A stretch of 64,000 nucleotides of DNA from positions 62,001 to 126,000 of the IMG/VR virus record IMGVR_UViG_3300036770_003943. One strand, 5' to 3'. Positions 8,833-18,100 of this stretch are shown here, piece by piece. The position numbers and the translations under genes were made by a program. Under the pieces are notes generated by a model. It searched no databases, was not told the origin of the DNA, and was given only the letters and a program-made list of their open reading frames with translations. Numbering within the stretch: position 1 is the stretch's first letter; the number at the start of each line of letters is the position of its first letter. Source of the stretch: a virus.

Positions 8833-10431
8833 TTAGATAATTTTTTTGATTCTATTTCTCGGATAGACCGATCCCGAGCTAGGACGAACCCAATAATTTC
8901 TTTTAGGAAACACGCTACCTGTTTCCACTCTTTCTTTGTAGTAGTACAAATAACGATTAACTGACCCTTGTAAACTGGTAAAATCAGCGCCACCACCTCC
9001 AGTATCAGTAATTTGATTAGTTTTAGCATAATCAATTATATAAGATCTTGCCTGTGCTTGTGTCATACTAGGATATATTTCTAAAGCACAAGCTAAAACT
9101 CCGCAAACTTGTGGACTTGCCATACTTGTTCCAGAGTATCGATCTATGTTATAGCTAGCGTTCCTAGAATCTGTAGTTCCTCCACTATTCACACTGCTCA
9201 TTATGCCTGATCCTGGAGCATATACATCAACTCTAGGACCACACATACTAAATGAAGATTTTGTTTCAGCACTGGTTGTGCCAATTGAACCGACACACAG
9301 CATATTAGGAGTAGCACTAGGAGCACCTCCTTGATGATAGGGTACTGCATAACCTGACCATACATAAAAATTGTTATAGTCTTGACCAGCTGGTACATCA
9401 ATTTTACCATAAAAATTACTAGCAGCTCCTACCATTAAAATACCATCATTCATGGCATCTGTGATATCTGCTTCTAAAGCACTGTATCTAGCCAAGGTAT
9501 AAGCATTTACTCCGTTATTAAAAATTCCATAATTTAACAAAGTAGCTTGATCATAAGGAGCTCCTCCAACATATGCTCCTCGATAAAATATATTAGTGAT
9601 ATCATTGATTGACAAAGTATACGTGTAACCCCAGCTATTATTACAAATAGTTGGGTTTCGTCGACCAGTTACTGGATTAGTACTCTTATTGGCATGAAAA
9701 GCTCTAATATAATCAAAAATCAATAAATCGCTTAGAGCATTTACATCAGTTCCATAAGGAGTAATATTATATATGTTTGCTTTCCTAGCCCAGCCTTGAC
9801 TATTACCTGCTACGGTACCGGCAACATGTGCTCCGTGATTATTATCTCCTATAGCATCTGCTGAACTATAAGGTCCGTAAAGATAGGTTCCGGTTCCTGA
9901 TCCTAAATTATGTTGAAACCAGTTATACTGAATTACTCTTGATCCCCCCGAACCATCATTATTTACTGCGAACTCAGGATGATTTGGATTAACAATTCCG
10001 TCGACAATGACCACATCAACATTTCTGCCTTCACTGGTAACGGTTACTGTTCCTGATTGATTCGCTGTTCCGTCTGTGCCCCAACTGCTACGTTGTTGAC
10101 CTTCAGTACAACGTAATAGTGCCCAATTTTTATCTGTACTATTTAGGCCGCTTTTGCTCCAACTGTTACTTGAATCCGTCCACATTGGGCGTGCTACAAT
10201 ACCTAACTCAGCTGGAGTAAGTTCAACTGCTGCTACCCGGGAATCATTTTTTAGTTGAACAGCTTCCTCTTCAGACAGCATGTAGTGTGTATTTCTGCTG
10301 ATTGGTCTACGTAGTGCCAGATCTACCTTACGATTTGGAATATACAAAGAACCCCCAGGTGATTCCATGTCGTCATAGAAATTATCTAAATCTTCAAATT
10401 GATGTAAAGTGATTACGTATTCTTTTAACAT
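8833..10431 (-). CDS. Subtilisin-like serine protease (S8 family), 532 aa
   Basis: A complete subtilase triad is visible: Asp144 in VVIVDGIVNPNHPEF, His199 in NNHGAHVAGTVAG, and Ser436 in SGTSMASPQVCGVLA. Asn339 in GILMVGAASN fits the oxyanion hole. Residues 1 to about 80 precede the catalytic domain and resemble an I9-like propeptide (KEYVITLHQF). There is no signal peptide. The C-terminal 60 residues are basic and Tyr-rich. The gene starts 1 bp after the Mtd_N-type fibre gene and is followed by the 1079-aa fibre. A virion-associated or fibre-maturing protease is therefore more likely than a secreted enzyme (inference). Intracellular processing of fibre proteins is the main alternative. Confidence 0.9.
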   Translation of the reverse strand: MLKEYVITLHQFEDLDNFYDDMESPGGSLYIPNRKVDLALRRPISRNTHYMLSEEEAVQLKNDSRVAAVELTPAELGIVARPMWTDSSNSWSKSGLNSTDKNWALLRCTEGQQRSSWGTDGTANQSGTVTVTSEGRNVDVVIVDGIVNPNHPEFAVNNDGSGGSRVIQYNWFQHNLGSGTGTYLYGPYSSADAIGDNNHGAHVAGTVAGNSQGWARKANIYNITPYGTDVNALSDLLIFDYIRAFHANKSTNPVTGRRNPTICNNSWGYTYTLSINDITNIFYRGAYVGGAPYDQATLLNYGIFNNGVNAYTLARYSALEADITDAMNDGILMVGAASNFYGKIDVPAGQDYNNFYVWSGYAVPYHQGGAPSATPNMLCVGSIGTTSAETKSSFSMCGPRVDVYAPGSGIMSSVNSGGTTDSRNASYNIDRYSGTSMASPQVCGVLACALEIYPSMTQAQARSYIIDYAKTNQITDTGGGGADFTSLQGSVNRYLYYYKERVETGSVFPKRNYWVRPSSGSVYPRNRIKKII

Positions 10432-10432
10432 T

Positions 10433-10951
10433 TTAATTTTCTAACTGTAACAATGTTAAAGTTACTGTAATACTTGTTGAACTACCACTTTTGTTTTTTA
10501 CTGCTATAGGTATAGCTGTAGTTGCTGGGCTTTCATTATTAAATCCTAGGGCAGCAGGAGTTATTAATAAAGTTTGAGCACCCGATGTAATTACTTCTGC
10601 TATTACTCCAGAATTGACGCCAGGGTCTTCTGTTTCAGTTCTAGTAGCGTCAGCTGTTCTACTAGCACTATCAGCATAAATTCTTACCCATGCTGCTGCG
10701 CTGGTTTGAACTTTATATAATATATAGGATTTAAAACCAGTAATGTTTATATTTTCACTATCATTATTGGCAATATTAGATGTGCTTTGACTGGCAGTGA
10801 TTCTAGCAGGAGCATAAACCGGAACTCCTCCAGCTGTAGATCCATCGCCTACGTAGACTAATTTTGTGTCTGTTGTATATATAAGCTCGCCTTCAGCAGG
10901 TGTTATTCCTGTTCTAGCTGTGCTCAATCCTCTTTTAATTACAATAGCCAT
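10433..10951 (-). CDS. Short tail fibre protein with Mtd_N-like N-terminus, 172 aa
   Basis: The N-terminal 45 residues match the pattern of the major tropism determinant N-terminal domain found at the start of phage fibres: IKRGLSTARTGITPAEGELIY followed by TDTKLVYVGDGSTAGG. The remaining part is a beta-rich domain of about 120 residues with no recognised enzyme motif. It sits at the head of the subtilase/fibre group, and its stop lies 1 bp before the protease start. A GATAAGTA box ends 19 bp before the ATG, the same spacing as the box before the 1079-aa fibre gene. Probably a small virion protein that contacts the protease or fibre base. Confidence 0.7.
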   Translation of the reverse strand: MAIVIKRGLSTARTGITPAEGELIYTTDTKLVYVGDGSTAGGVPVYAPARITASQSTSNIANNDSENINITGFKSYILYKVQTSAAAWVRIYADSASRTADATRTETEDPGVNSGVIAEVITSGAQTLLITPAALGFNNESPATTAIPIAVKNKSGSSTSITVTLTLLQLEN

Positions 10952-10969
10952 ATGTTATCCCCATTCTTA

Positions 10970-10977
10970 TACTTATC
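10970..10977 (-). promoter_or_regulatory. Weak late-promoter-like box GATAAGTA
   Basis: Two mismatches from TATAAATA, but the spacing to the ATG (10951) is the same as for the box before the 1079-aa fibre gene. It lies after a 6-bp AGCAGC/GCTGCT hairpin (10995-11013) at the end of the enzyme cassette. Confidence 0.35.
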
Positions 10978-11015
10978 AAAAAATGACATAGAACAGCAGC
11001 CTTATTAGCTGCTTT

Positions 11016-11654
11016 TTACATGGTGTTGAGGAAAATCAGCTGTGTAAGCCTAGAATCAAATACATTTGTCCCGAAGTGGCCGGCTATGCCGTGCCAGAGC
11101 CATGGTCGAAAAAATACTGCCCTATTAAATTTTATTGGAACATTCAACTCAACGTCCCATAGGGACTCATCAAGACCTTGAGTCTCAAAAAACACTTTCA
11201 TATCGTCAAATGTTGTTACACCAATTTTCGCTGCTTCTATAGAATTTATAGGTGCAGTTGACATACCGCTTTCTTTATGTAGATACATTTTAGTGCCTAC
11301 ATCTAATACTTTTCCGTCTTTAATGTAATGCTCCGGTAAACTAAGATATATAACACCAGCCCATGTTTGTTCAGGCTTTGGGTCAAAATGAATAATTTGT
11401 TTTGCTTTGTCTTCTTCGCGAATATATCTGAAATATCCGCAACTTGAAGTTGGAGTTGGATAGACTGGTTCGTTTACGGCTTTAGTGATCAAAGCCTGTA
11501 TTTCGCTACTCCAATATGATTGGAGAGTATTAACGCCTGGGTAATTTTTATCTAAGTCCCATGTCTCATATTCAGCTTCAAGTGCTAATTTTCTTATTAA
11601 TATCGGATCTGGATAAAAATCATCAACTACAATAACTTTTTTATCAAATTTCAT
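11016..11654 (-). CDS. 2OG-Fe(II) oxygenase-like protein (DUF6445 type)
   Basis: This 212-aa protein resembles the DUF6445 family, a presumed cupin-fold 2OG-Fe(II) oxygenase group. Visible candidate ligands are His89 and Asp91 (IIHFDP), His188 (LWHGI) and Arg202 (DSRLTQLIF), in the order expected for an HxD...H...R site. It starts inside the stop of the kinase/nucleotidyltransferase gene (ATGA, 4 bp), so translation is coupled. It is the last enzyme of the five-gene cassette at 11.0-15.1 kb. The substrate is unknown; hydroxylation of a small molecule or protein is inferred from the family alone. Confidence 0.65.
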   Translation of the reverse strand: MKFDKKVIVVDDFYPDPILIRKLALEAEYETWDLDKNYPGVNTLQSYWSSEIQALITKAVNEPVYPTPTSSCGYFRYIREEDKAKQIIHFDPKPEQTWAGVIYLSLPEHYIKDGKVLDVGTKMYLHKESGMSTAPINSIEAAKIGVTTFDDMKVFFETQGLDESLWDVELNVPIKFNRAVFFRPWLWHGIAGHFGTNVFDSRLTQLIFLNTM

Positions 11655-12484
11655 TCCAACCCCATTTCTCTCCTTATATTAGTGGCGCTTATGCTAGTTA
11701 TACTGTCATCAAAAGTTTCTTCGCCACTGGTATACCCAACACCCCTACCCCAACCAATATGTACAATATTCGGTACTAACATAATTTCATATTGACCTTG
11801 GTATAAGGGATCCAAATCGCGCTTAATATAGTTTTTAACTTCATCTACGCTGAAAGGATTACTATTTTGCCAGCCTTGAACATCACGTATTTGAATAATG
11901 ACTTGTCCTGTTTTTTCAAGCAGTCTTTCAAATAACGCTCGATGGCCCGGGTGCCATGGTTGCCAACGACCTAGCATTTGTACAGTTTCTTTACGCCAAT
12001 CAAATCTTGGTCTACGACGACCTTCGAGAATATGTGATCCAACAAAAGGTACCCAATGTTCTGCGTTTTGCTCAGTTATCCTAAAATCATATAAGTCAGG
12101 AGAAATAAAAGCACGATTAGTATCTTCATATCGACCAGCATCAATGGTATCCATCCATATTGTCCAATCTGCTTTAAAATTATGGCGCATTTCCGGTAAT
12201 GGAGCTACAAAATCACAAATAACATAATCACTTACAGATTTTATAGCAAACTCGAACATACGTATACTTTGACGAATGCGACCTTCTTTGCTAAAATCCC
12301 AGTCATTATATCTTTTACGAACATCGTCAGCATTAAACCACTCTACTTTGGCATTTATTCGAGGATGTGCTGTATCAGGCACAATGTCATGAGTCATACC
12401 GTGAAATTCTAGATATCGTTTTAGTCGTTCGGCGAAGTAGGTTTTACCTGCTCCAGGCAAGCCCATAATTAATATTTTTTCCAT
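11651..12484 (-). CDS. P-loop kinase (APS kinase-like) fused to HxGH nucleotidyltransferase
   Basis: Two enzymes in one 277-aa chain. Residues 1 to about 150 form a P-loop kinase with Walker A GLPGAGKT (8-15). A following FNADDVRKRYNDWDFSKEGR stretch (from residue 50) and a VICDFVAPLPEMR strand resemble adenylylsulfate kinases. Residues about 165-277 form a small nucleotidyltransferase with GRWQPWHPGH (HxGH at 178-181) and the closing SISATNIRREM motif (264-274), as in cytidylyl- or NMN-adenylyltransferases. The fusion is not canonical PAPS synthase, because the second half lacks the ATP-sulfurylase HRAHE-type site. With a sulfotransferase two genes upstream, supply of an activated sulfate or phospho-sugar donor is plausible but is inference. 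Confidence 0.75.
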   Translation of the reverse strand: MEKILIMGLPGAGKTYFAERLKRYLEFHGMTHDIVPDTAHPRINAKVEWFNADDVRKRYNDWDFSKEGRIRQSIRMFEFAIKSVSDYVICDFVAPLPEMRHNFKADWTIWMDTIDAGRYEDTNRAFISPDLYDFRITEQNAEHWVPFVGSHILEGRRRPRFDWRKETVQMLGRWQPWHPGHRALFERLLEKTGQVIIQIRDVQGWQNSNPFSVDEVKNYIKRDLDPLYQGQYEIMLVPNIVHIGWGRGVGYTSGEETFDDSITSISATNIRREMGLE

Positions 12485-12488
12485 GAAC

Positions 12489-13112
12489 TTATTTTTTAGT
12501 TGATTTAGTATTTTTTGCTAGAAAATCTACTTGTCGACCGGGCTTATGAACTCTAATAAAAATCTTTACAAGCTCTGCAACATTGCTCATAGTATTCATA
12601 TTGATGTTTAATTGTGCTGGACCAAGTAATCCTATTTCTTGCTGTTCACGCCAGTAAGGAATAATATCATATGTTTCATCATATACTTCAAGATCTACAC
12701 CATGATAAAGTCCGAACGTGCTTTCCCCTAGATTTTTTTCTATAGTAAGTACATTATTATTTTGATCGAACATTTTAAATGTCTTCGAAGTTAATACTCG
12801 CACATGAGTATAGTCATCCCACATAAGATCGCAACGATGATGCGGGACGCAGATGAACCATTCTGCTTGATCGGCACTTACTCGATACATTTCCTGTATT
12901 ACTCGAGTAAACACCTTAGGATCTTGTCCCACATGTTCTAATACATTATCTGCGTGAATATGTGTAAAGAAATTATCTTCATAGGGCCACGGAAACTGTT
13001 CAATATCTAAAACTTGATCAGGATTACATATCGGAGATATATCTATATTCCAATGATCATTTAACTTTCTAAAACCGCAACCAATATTTAATTTATTATG
13101 CTCTGGTGTCAT
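12489..13112 (-). CDS. SAM-dependent methyltransferase-like protein, 207 aa
   Basis: Class I methyltransferase features: motif I KLNIGCGFRK (NIGCG at residues 9-13), a downstream acidic NIDIS strand end, and HADNVLEHV around the position of motif IV, typical of methyltransferases found beside glycan-modification genes. The start is supported by GAGG with 5 nt to the ATG. It lies 4 bp before the kinase/nucleotidyltransferase gene and 12 bp after the sulfotransferase gene in one leftward unit. The substrate is probably a sugar or small molecule by context; DNA methylation is unlikely because no target-recognition region is present. Confidence 0.75.
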   Translation of the reverse strand: MTPEHNKLNIGCGFRKLNDHWNIDISPICNPDQVLDIEQFPWPYEDNFFTHIHADNVLEHVGQDPKVFTRVIQEMYRVSADQAEWFICVPHHRCDLMWDDYTHVRVLTSKTFKMFDQNNNVLTIEKNLGESTFGLYHGVDLEVYDETYDIIPYWREQQEIGLLGPAQLNINMNTMSNVAELVKIFIRVHKPGRQVDFLAKNTKSTKK

Positions 13113-13124
13113 GTTGTCCTCTTC

Positions 13125-13919
13125 TTAAATCCAAGCGTTCCAAAAAACTTCTCGGTTATACTGCTCGTATAACTCTAGCCCAATATACTGTACACAATTA
13201 ACTGTGGTTTTTTGAATACTTGATTTGATTTTGTGTAAATCTTTATAGCCGATTGCAACATCAACATAATGCTCTGTTTGTTCAATACGATTAAAATCAT
13301 GCTCAAAATTAGGTAACTCAAAAAAGTCATAGATACGTTTGGTTTGACTCTTGGGACTATTACAAAATCTAGCGTAATCTACAAAAAGTAATCTATCTAA
13401 ATAACCCATTGTAATAGCATCCTTAATGGATCTGTGACTCATACCTAACGGGCCTTCAGGACCTGCTACATAATATGCTCTAGTAGCAATATTACTTTGA
13501 TCTTTAAGATACTGATCGCTTCGAGCATAATACAAAGGATTCTGATTACGTAGACGTTCAAAACTTGTTACAATTTCTGCTGGATTACGCACACAAACAA
13601 GCATTTTTACTTCACGATCAAGTACTGCTTCTAACTGAGCAATTTGACTTACCCAACCTCTGTCTTTATCAAAAATAACTGGCTTATCAATGTGATTGTA
13701 ATAACCATCTAAGGTTCCTTTGAGTACACCTTTTAGTGCTTGATCATTTTGATATTCTCTATTCTGTTCAAAATTACCCCAATTGGCTTGTAAACTACCA
13801 AATACCCCTGACAAACTGCTAACTCCTTCTCCATGAATTTCAGGATTCTGTTTTAGAATATTTGCCAATAGAGTCGAGCCTGATCTTGGTAAACCGGTAA
13901 TAAAATGTAATGTTTTCAT
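13125..13919 (-). CDS. Sulfotransferase family protein, 264 aa
   Basis: Clear sulfotransferase fold signatures. The 5'-phosphosulfate loop is at the N-terminus (HFITGLPRSGSTLLANIL, loop residues 9-16). The 3'-phosphate-binding segment is VCVRNPAEIVTSF, with Arg111 and Ser119 in the expected places. Length is normal for the family, with no signal peptide or membrane anchor. Enzymes of this group transfer sulfate from PAPS to sugars, proteins or lipids. The gene lies between the TPR-glycosyltransferase and a methyltransferase, with an APS-kinase-like fusion just downstream. Together these suggest decoration of a glycan. Whether the acceptor is a virion fibre or the host envelope cannot be told. 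Confidence 0.85.
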   Translation of the reverse strand: MKTLHFITGLPRSGSTLLANILKQNPEIHGEGVSSLSGVFGSLQANWGNFEQNREYQNDQALKGVLKGTLDGYYNHIDKPVIFDKDRGWVSQIAQLEAVLDREVKMLVCVRNPAEIVTSFERLRNQNPLYYARSDQYLKDQSNIATRAYYVAGPEGPLGMSHRSIKDAITMGYLDRLLFVDYARFCNSPKSQTKRIYDFFELPNFEHDFNRIEQTEHYVDVAIGYKDLHKIKSSIQKTTVNCVQYIGLELYEQYNREVFWNAWI

Positions 13920-13952
13920 AAATCCTCATTAAAGTAGTATATAACTTACTTA

Positions 13953-15062
13953 TTAGTGTAAATCAGTTAGTTTTACGTCGCTGCTTACAACTATTCCTGT
14001 ACTGTCTACGAGTTCGGCTTCCATATTTTTAGAATTTGTTTTAGGAAATTTTAATTGTAATTCTTCCGCAACTCTCTGAAATGTATCTTCCCACTGACCA
14101 AATTTGGTTTGTCTAAAAACTCTAGTTGTTTCCTCATACCACGGACTGTGCTCACCGCCGTAAGCCCAGACATGGTAGGGTAATATAGGCACAACAACCC
14201 AAGTCGGTTTACCCATGGCTGCTGCTGCGTGAGCTATGCTAGTACAACTAGTAATAATAAGATCCATGTTTTCAATTGCTGCTAAAGTATCTTCCCAACT
14301 GATAAGAAGATGCTGTAGATCAATAATTTCTTCAGGTAATTCTCTTACATCATTATCTCTTTGTAAGCTGTAAAATTGTAAATGATCATTATCTTTGTAA
14401 AGGTTAATTAATAATTCGCTAGGAAAAATTCTAAATTGTTGATGTTCAAATTTGGGATTACCGCTCCAGCGAATACCAATTTTTTTCTTAGATGTATTCA
14501 TAAAATTTTGCCATACTTTAACACTATCGTGGCTGGCAAAAAGATAAGGTTCACGTGGCAATGTATCAAAAGTATGACCGAACAACCAACTACAACTAAA
14601 GCTAGGAATCCAAAAATCATGTTGCGTAGTAGAAAATTCATCTAAGGTGATACATTTTTGAACACCTGGTACTCTACTAAACATACTATGCATGGGCTTT
14701 TCGCAGCAAAGAATAGCTTTGCCGCCTCTGCGCCAAATTTCAGTAGCGAACCGAGCATAGATAATTTGATCACCAATACCTGCTTCTAGATTAATTATAA
14801 CAGTTTTACCTGTTAAGTCAGTCTGATCCCAAACTGGCTTAGTAGTATTAGGCTTTTGACTGCCATATACGTTTAAATGTCTGCCTGATTCGAGCAATTT
14901 AAACCCAGCCTGTAAGTCTCCTTTATAGAGTAAAAACCATCCTCTATTAAATCTTGCTCGTAAATCATCGGGCATTTGTTGATGTAGTTCTTCAGCAATT
15001 TTCCAGCCTTCTTCAAACCTACCCCTAATCATTAAATTCAATTGTTGATCAATTAAGTGCAT
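13953..15062 (-). CDS. TPR-domain glycosyltransferase-like protein, 369 aa
   Basis: Residues 1 to about 65 form one or two TPR-like helix pairs. They are followed by a GT-B style domain: a first loop EAGIGDQI (93-100), a second-domain start KKKIGIRWSGNP (193-203), and a sugar-nucleotide site DLIITSCTSIAHAAAAMGKP (267-286), as in heptosyltransferase/GT9 and TPR-GT proteins. It is the first gene of the enzyme cassette and begins just downstream of the terminator that ends the RCC1 unit. The start has AGGAA at good spacing. Proteins of this kind glycosylate glycans or proteins; with the sulfotransferase and methyltransferase next to it, a modified-glycan pathway is inferred. Confidence 0.75.
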   Translation of the reverse strand: MHLIDQQLNLMIRGRFEEGWKIAEELHQQMPDDLRARFNRGWFLLYKGDLQAGFKLLESGRHLNVYGSQKPNTTKPVWDQTDLTGKTVIINLEAGIGDQIIYARFATEIWRRGGKAILCCEKPMHSMFSRVPGVQKCITLDEFSTTQHDFWIPSFSCSWLFGHTFDTLPREPYLFASHDSVKVWQNFMNTSKKKIGIRWSGNPKFEHQQFRIFPSELLINLYKDNDHLQFYSLQRDNDVRELPEEIIDLQHLLISWEDTLAAIENMDLIITSCTSIAHAAAAMGKPTWVVVPILPYHVWAYGGEHSPWYEETTRVFRQTKFGQWEDTFQRVAEELQLKFPKTNSKNMEAELVDSTGIVVSSDVKLTDLH

Positions 15063-15083
15063 AAATTATTCCTATAACAAAAA

Positions 15084-15119
15084 AATCAGCTAGTACATTG
15101 TTTATTATACTAGCTGATT
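15084..15119 (-). terminator. Rho-independent terminator after the RCC1 triplet
   Basis: A perfect 12-bp stem (AATCAGCTAGTA with TACTAGCTGATT) encloses a 12-nt loop. Read leftward it is followed by seven T residues (plus-strand A-run 15079-15085). It separates the giant RCC1 genes from the enzyme cassette. Confidence 0.85.
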
Positions 15120-15143
15120 ATTTAGTTTAATGAAATGAAATTA

Positions 15144-18100
15144 CTAAATTGTTTTTAGTGTTACTGTTTGAGCACCACCTGCACTGGCTGTTAAGTGGTC
15201 GGTGTCGCTGCCAACTTGTACCGGACTACTACGAGTTGTAATTGTTCCATCACCTAGTTGCCCATTGGCGTTGTAACCCCAAGCATATAAATCTCCTGTG
15301 CTTCTAACACCCACTGTGTGCCAAGTACCAGCATCGACTGCGGTCCATGATCCAGAACCAACTTGTGTTGGGGCATCAGCATTTGTTGTAGTACCAAGTC
15401 CTAATTGTCCGTAGTTGTTTCTGCCCCAGGTATATAAACCACTATTAGTTTTAATACCTGCTGTGTGTTGATTGCCTGCGGTGATTGCGGTCCAACTTCC
15501 ACCGCCAGCTACTGCCACCGGACTACTGTAACTAGCTGGCTGCGGTCCAGTAATAGTTGTATTTTCAGCCGGGGTACCAGAACTTGCTAGATTACCGTCC
15601 ATTGGAAGATTGTTGTAATTACTCCAAGCATAAAGTTTACCAGTACTAGTAATGGCCCCATTCACTCCAAAGTGGGTAAAGGCGTTATGGCCTTTTGGTA
15701 CAGCAGTAAATGATACCCCCACAGCAAGCTGTACAGGACTATTTGAGCTGGAAGTATTGTTACCTATCGAACCAAACTGAGTTCTACCCCAAGCATACAA
15801 GGCACCGTCTGGTTGTATGCCTAATAATAATCTGCCTACATAACCAATTGCTGTCCAGCTATCTGTGCCTAACTTAGATAGTGTGTACTGAAAATTGACA
15901 TTATTTATAGTTTGAGTAAATCCTGAGTAATAAAGTTCGCCTGTCGAAGCTAATGCGGCCATACAGCCTATTGCACCTCCGCAGACTGCTGTAAAACTTT
16001 TACCTAAAGATGATCCAATTTGAACAGGACTTGATCTGTTAGTTGATGTGCTAGAAATTCCAATTCCTAAGGCAACACCGTAACCCATTCCCCATAATGT
16101 TCCGTCTGATTTGATAGCCATATTCGCAGCGTCTGAAGATCCAACTTGAATCCAATCGGTGTCTGTGCCTACCTGTACCGGAGTTAGACGGTCTGTGGTA
16201 TCATTATGACCTAATTGCCCTTTATGGTTTTTCCCCCATGTCCAAAGTGTTCCATCAGATTTAATTCCTATAGCACTTCCAGTACTAGCACCTTCACTGA
16301 TGCTTACAATCGACCAGCTTCCAGGCACTTGTGTTGGAGTCGAAACCGATAAGGTGTCACCAAGACCTAATTGTCCTGCGGCATTATTACCCCAGCCCCA
16401 TAAGGTTCCATTTGTTTTTATTGCAAATGCCTGATATTGACCTGAAATTATCTTACTCCAATCACTATCAGTTCCTATTAAGTTTGGCGAGTATCTATCA
16501 GTGGTAGTAATAGGAAGACCTAAATTGTTATAGCTGTTAAACATCGACCATCCCCATAGTCTGCCGCTAGTGGTTATTACGTGAATAGTATCATATTGTA
16601 CTCCAATTGCAGCAAAACTAGCTATGTCAGCTGGTCCAGCAACCTGTGTTGAATCATTTTTACCCCAAGCAAACAGTGTGCCATCTGACTTAATTGCTGC
16701 TGTATGACTACTACCGGCTGCTACTGCTGTCCAACTGCTAGTACCTACCTGTACTGGACTGCTTAAGTTTGTAGTATTTGCTTGTCCTAGTTGTCCAATG
16801 TTATTCAATCCCCAAGCAAACAGGCCGCCGTCCTTGCGTACTGCTACACTATGACTGCCACCAGCTGCTACAGCAGTCCAACTACTAGTGCCTATTTGTA
16901 CTGGGCTACTACGGCTAGTTGTTGTTCCATCACCTAGTCTACCTGTGCCGTTATTACCCCACACAAAAAGTCCGCCATCACTGCGAATGGCCATGCTGTG
17001 AGCATCACCTGCCGATACTGCTGTCCAACTGCTAGTGCCTACCTGTACTGGACTACTTTTTACTGCGCTGGTTCCATCTCCTAGCTGGCCCGAACTGTTA
17101 ACTCCCCAAGCATACAATGTTCCGTCACTGCGAATTGCCAATGTATGATTAGCACCAGTGCTAGCTGATTGCCAAGTTTCAGTGCCGAGTTTAACAGGAC
17201 TTGTTTGAGTTGAAGTTAAATTACCTCCCACTAGGTTTGGTAGCCAGTAGGCATTACCGGAAATTAGTTGGCCTGTATCGTTTATATTGCCGCTTAATCC
17301 ATATGATTCTAACCAACCCCATCCATATAATAAGCCGTCTGATTTAATACCAAAGGTATGTTTAGCATTTATATCAAGGGCATTTTGTCGAATAATAGTC
17401 CAACTACCTGAAATTTGAGTTGGATTACTATTCGCTGTAGTATTGCCTTGGGCTCCTTGACCGTATGAGCCTGCACCCATGTGATAGGCTGTACTGTTAG
17501 TTTTGATTAGATAATTTGCGTGTCTACCTGCTGATACTTTTTGCCAATCTGTATCTGTGCCCACTTGTGTTACTGTGGATCTTGCTGTGGTATCATTTAA
17601 TCCTAACTTCCCGTTAGTATTGTCTCCCCAGGACCATAATGTTCCGTCTGTTCTTACACCAATAGTATGATTAAAGCCTGATGCTATAGCTGACCAGCTT
17701 GCTGTACCTAACTGTACTGGACTAGATACTGATGTTGGTACTGTGCCTACTAGGCCAGTGGCGGTAGCAGTTGACCCGGAAGAGGTACCATCACCAAAAC
17801 TACCACTTATATTATATCCCCAATAATAACCAATTTTATCAGAACCTACAGCCCATCTTGGATTAGCAACATCAGTAAACCTGGTGCTTACTATCGTCCA
17901 GCTAGATGCACCAATCTGTATAGGACTAGTTATATTTTGACCGTAACTACCTGAGTCATCTCCGGTGTAATATGGAGTATAAAAATATCCCCATTTCCAC
18001 AATTTTCCATCAGTAGTGAGGCCGTTTACAGCAGTATAGATACTATTAACATCAGTAGTCGATCTGGCGGTGAATGCACCCACCATTGACCAACTTTTAG

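Noticed and set aside
10433-10951. Diversity-generating retroelement target, because of the Mtd_N-type N-terminus
   Set aside because: No reverse transcriptase or template repeat is visible in the window, and the C-terminus is not a C-type lectin fold as far as can be seen.
12489-13112. DNA methyltransferase
   Set aside because: The motif I and motif IV context fits small-molecule or glycan methyltransferases; no DPPY-type motif or target-recognition region is present.
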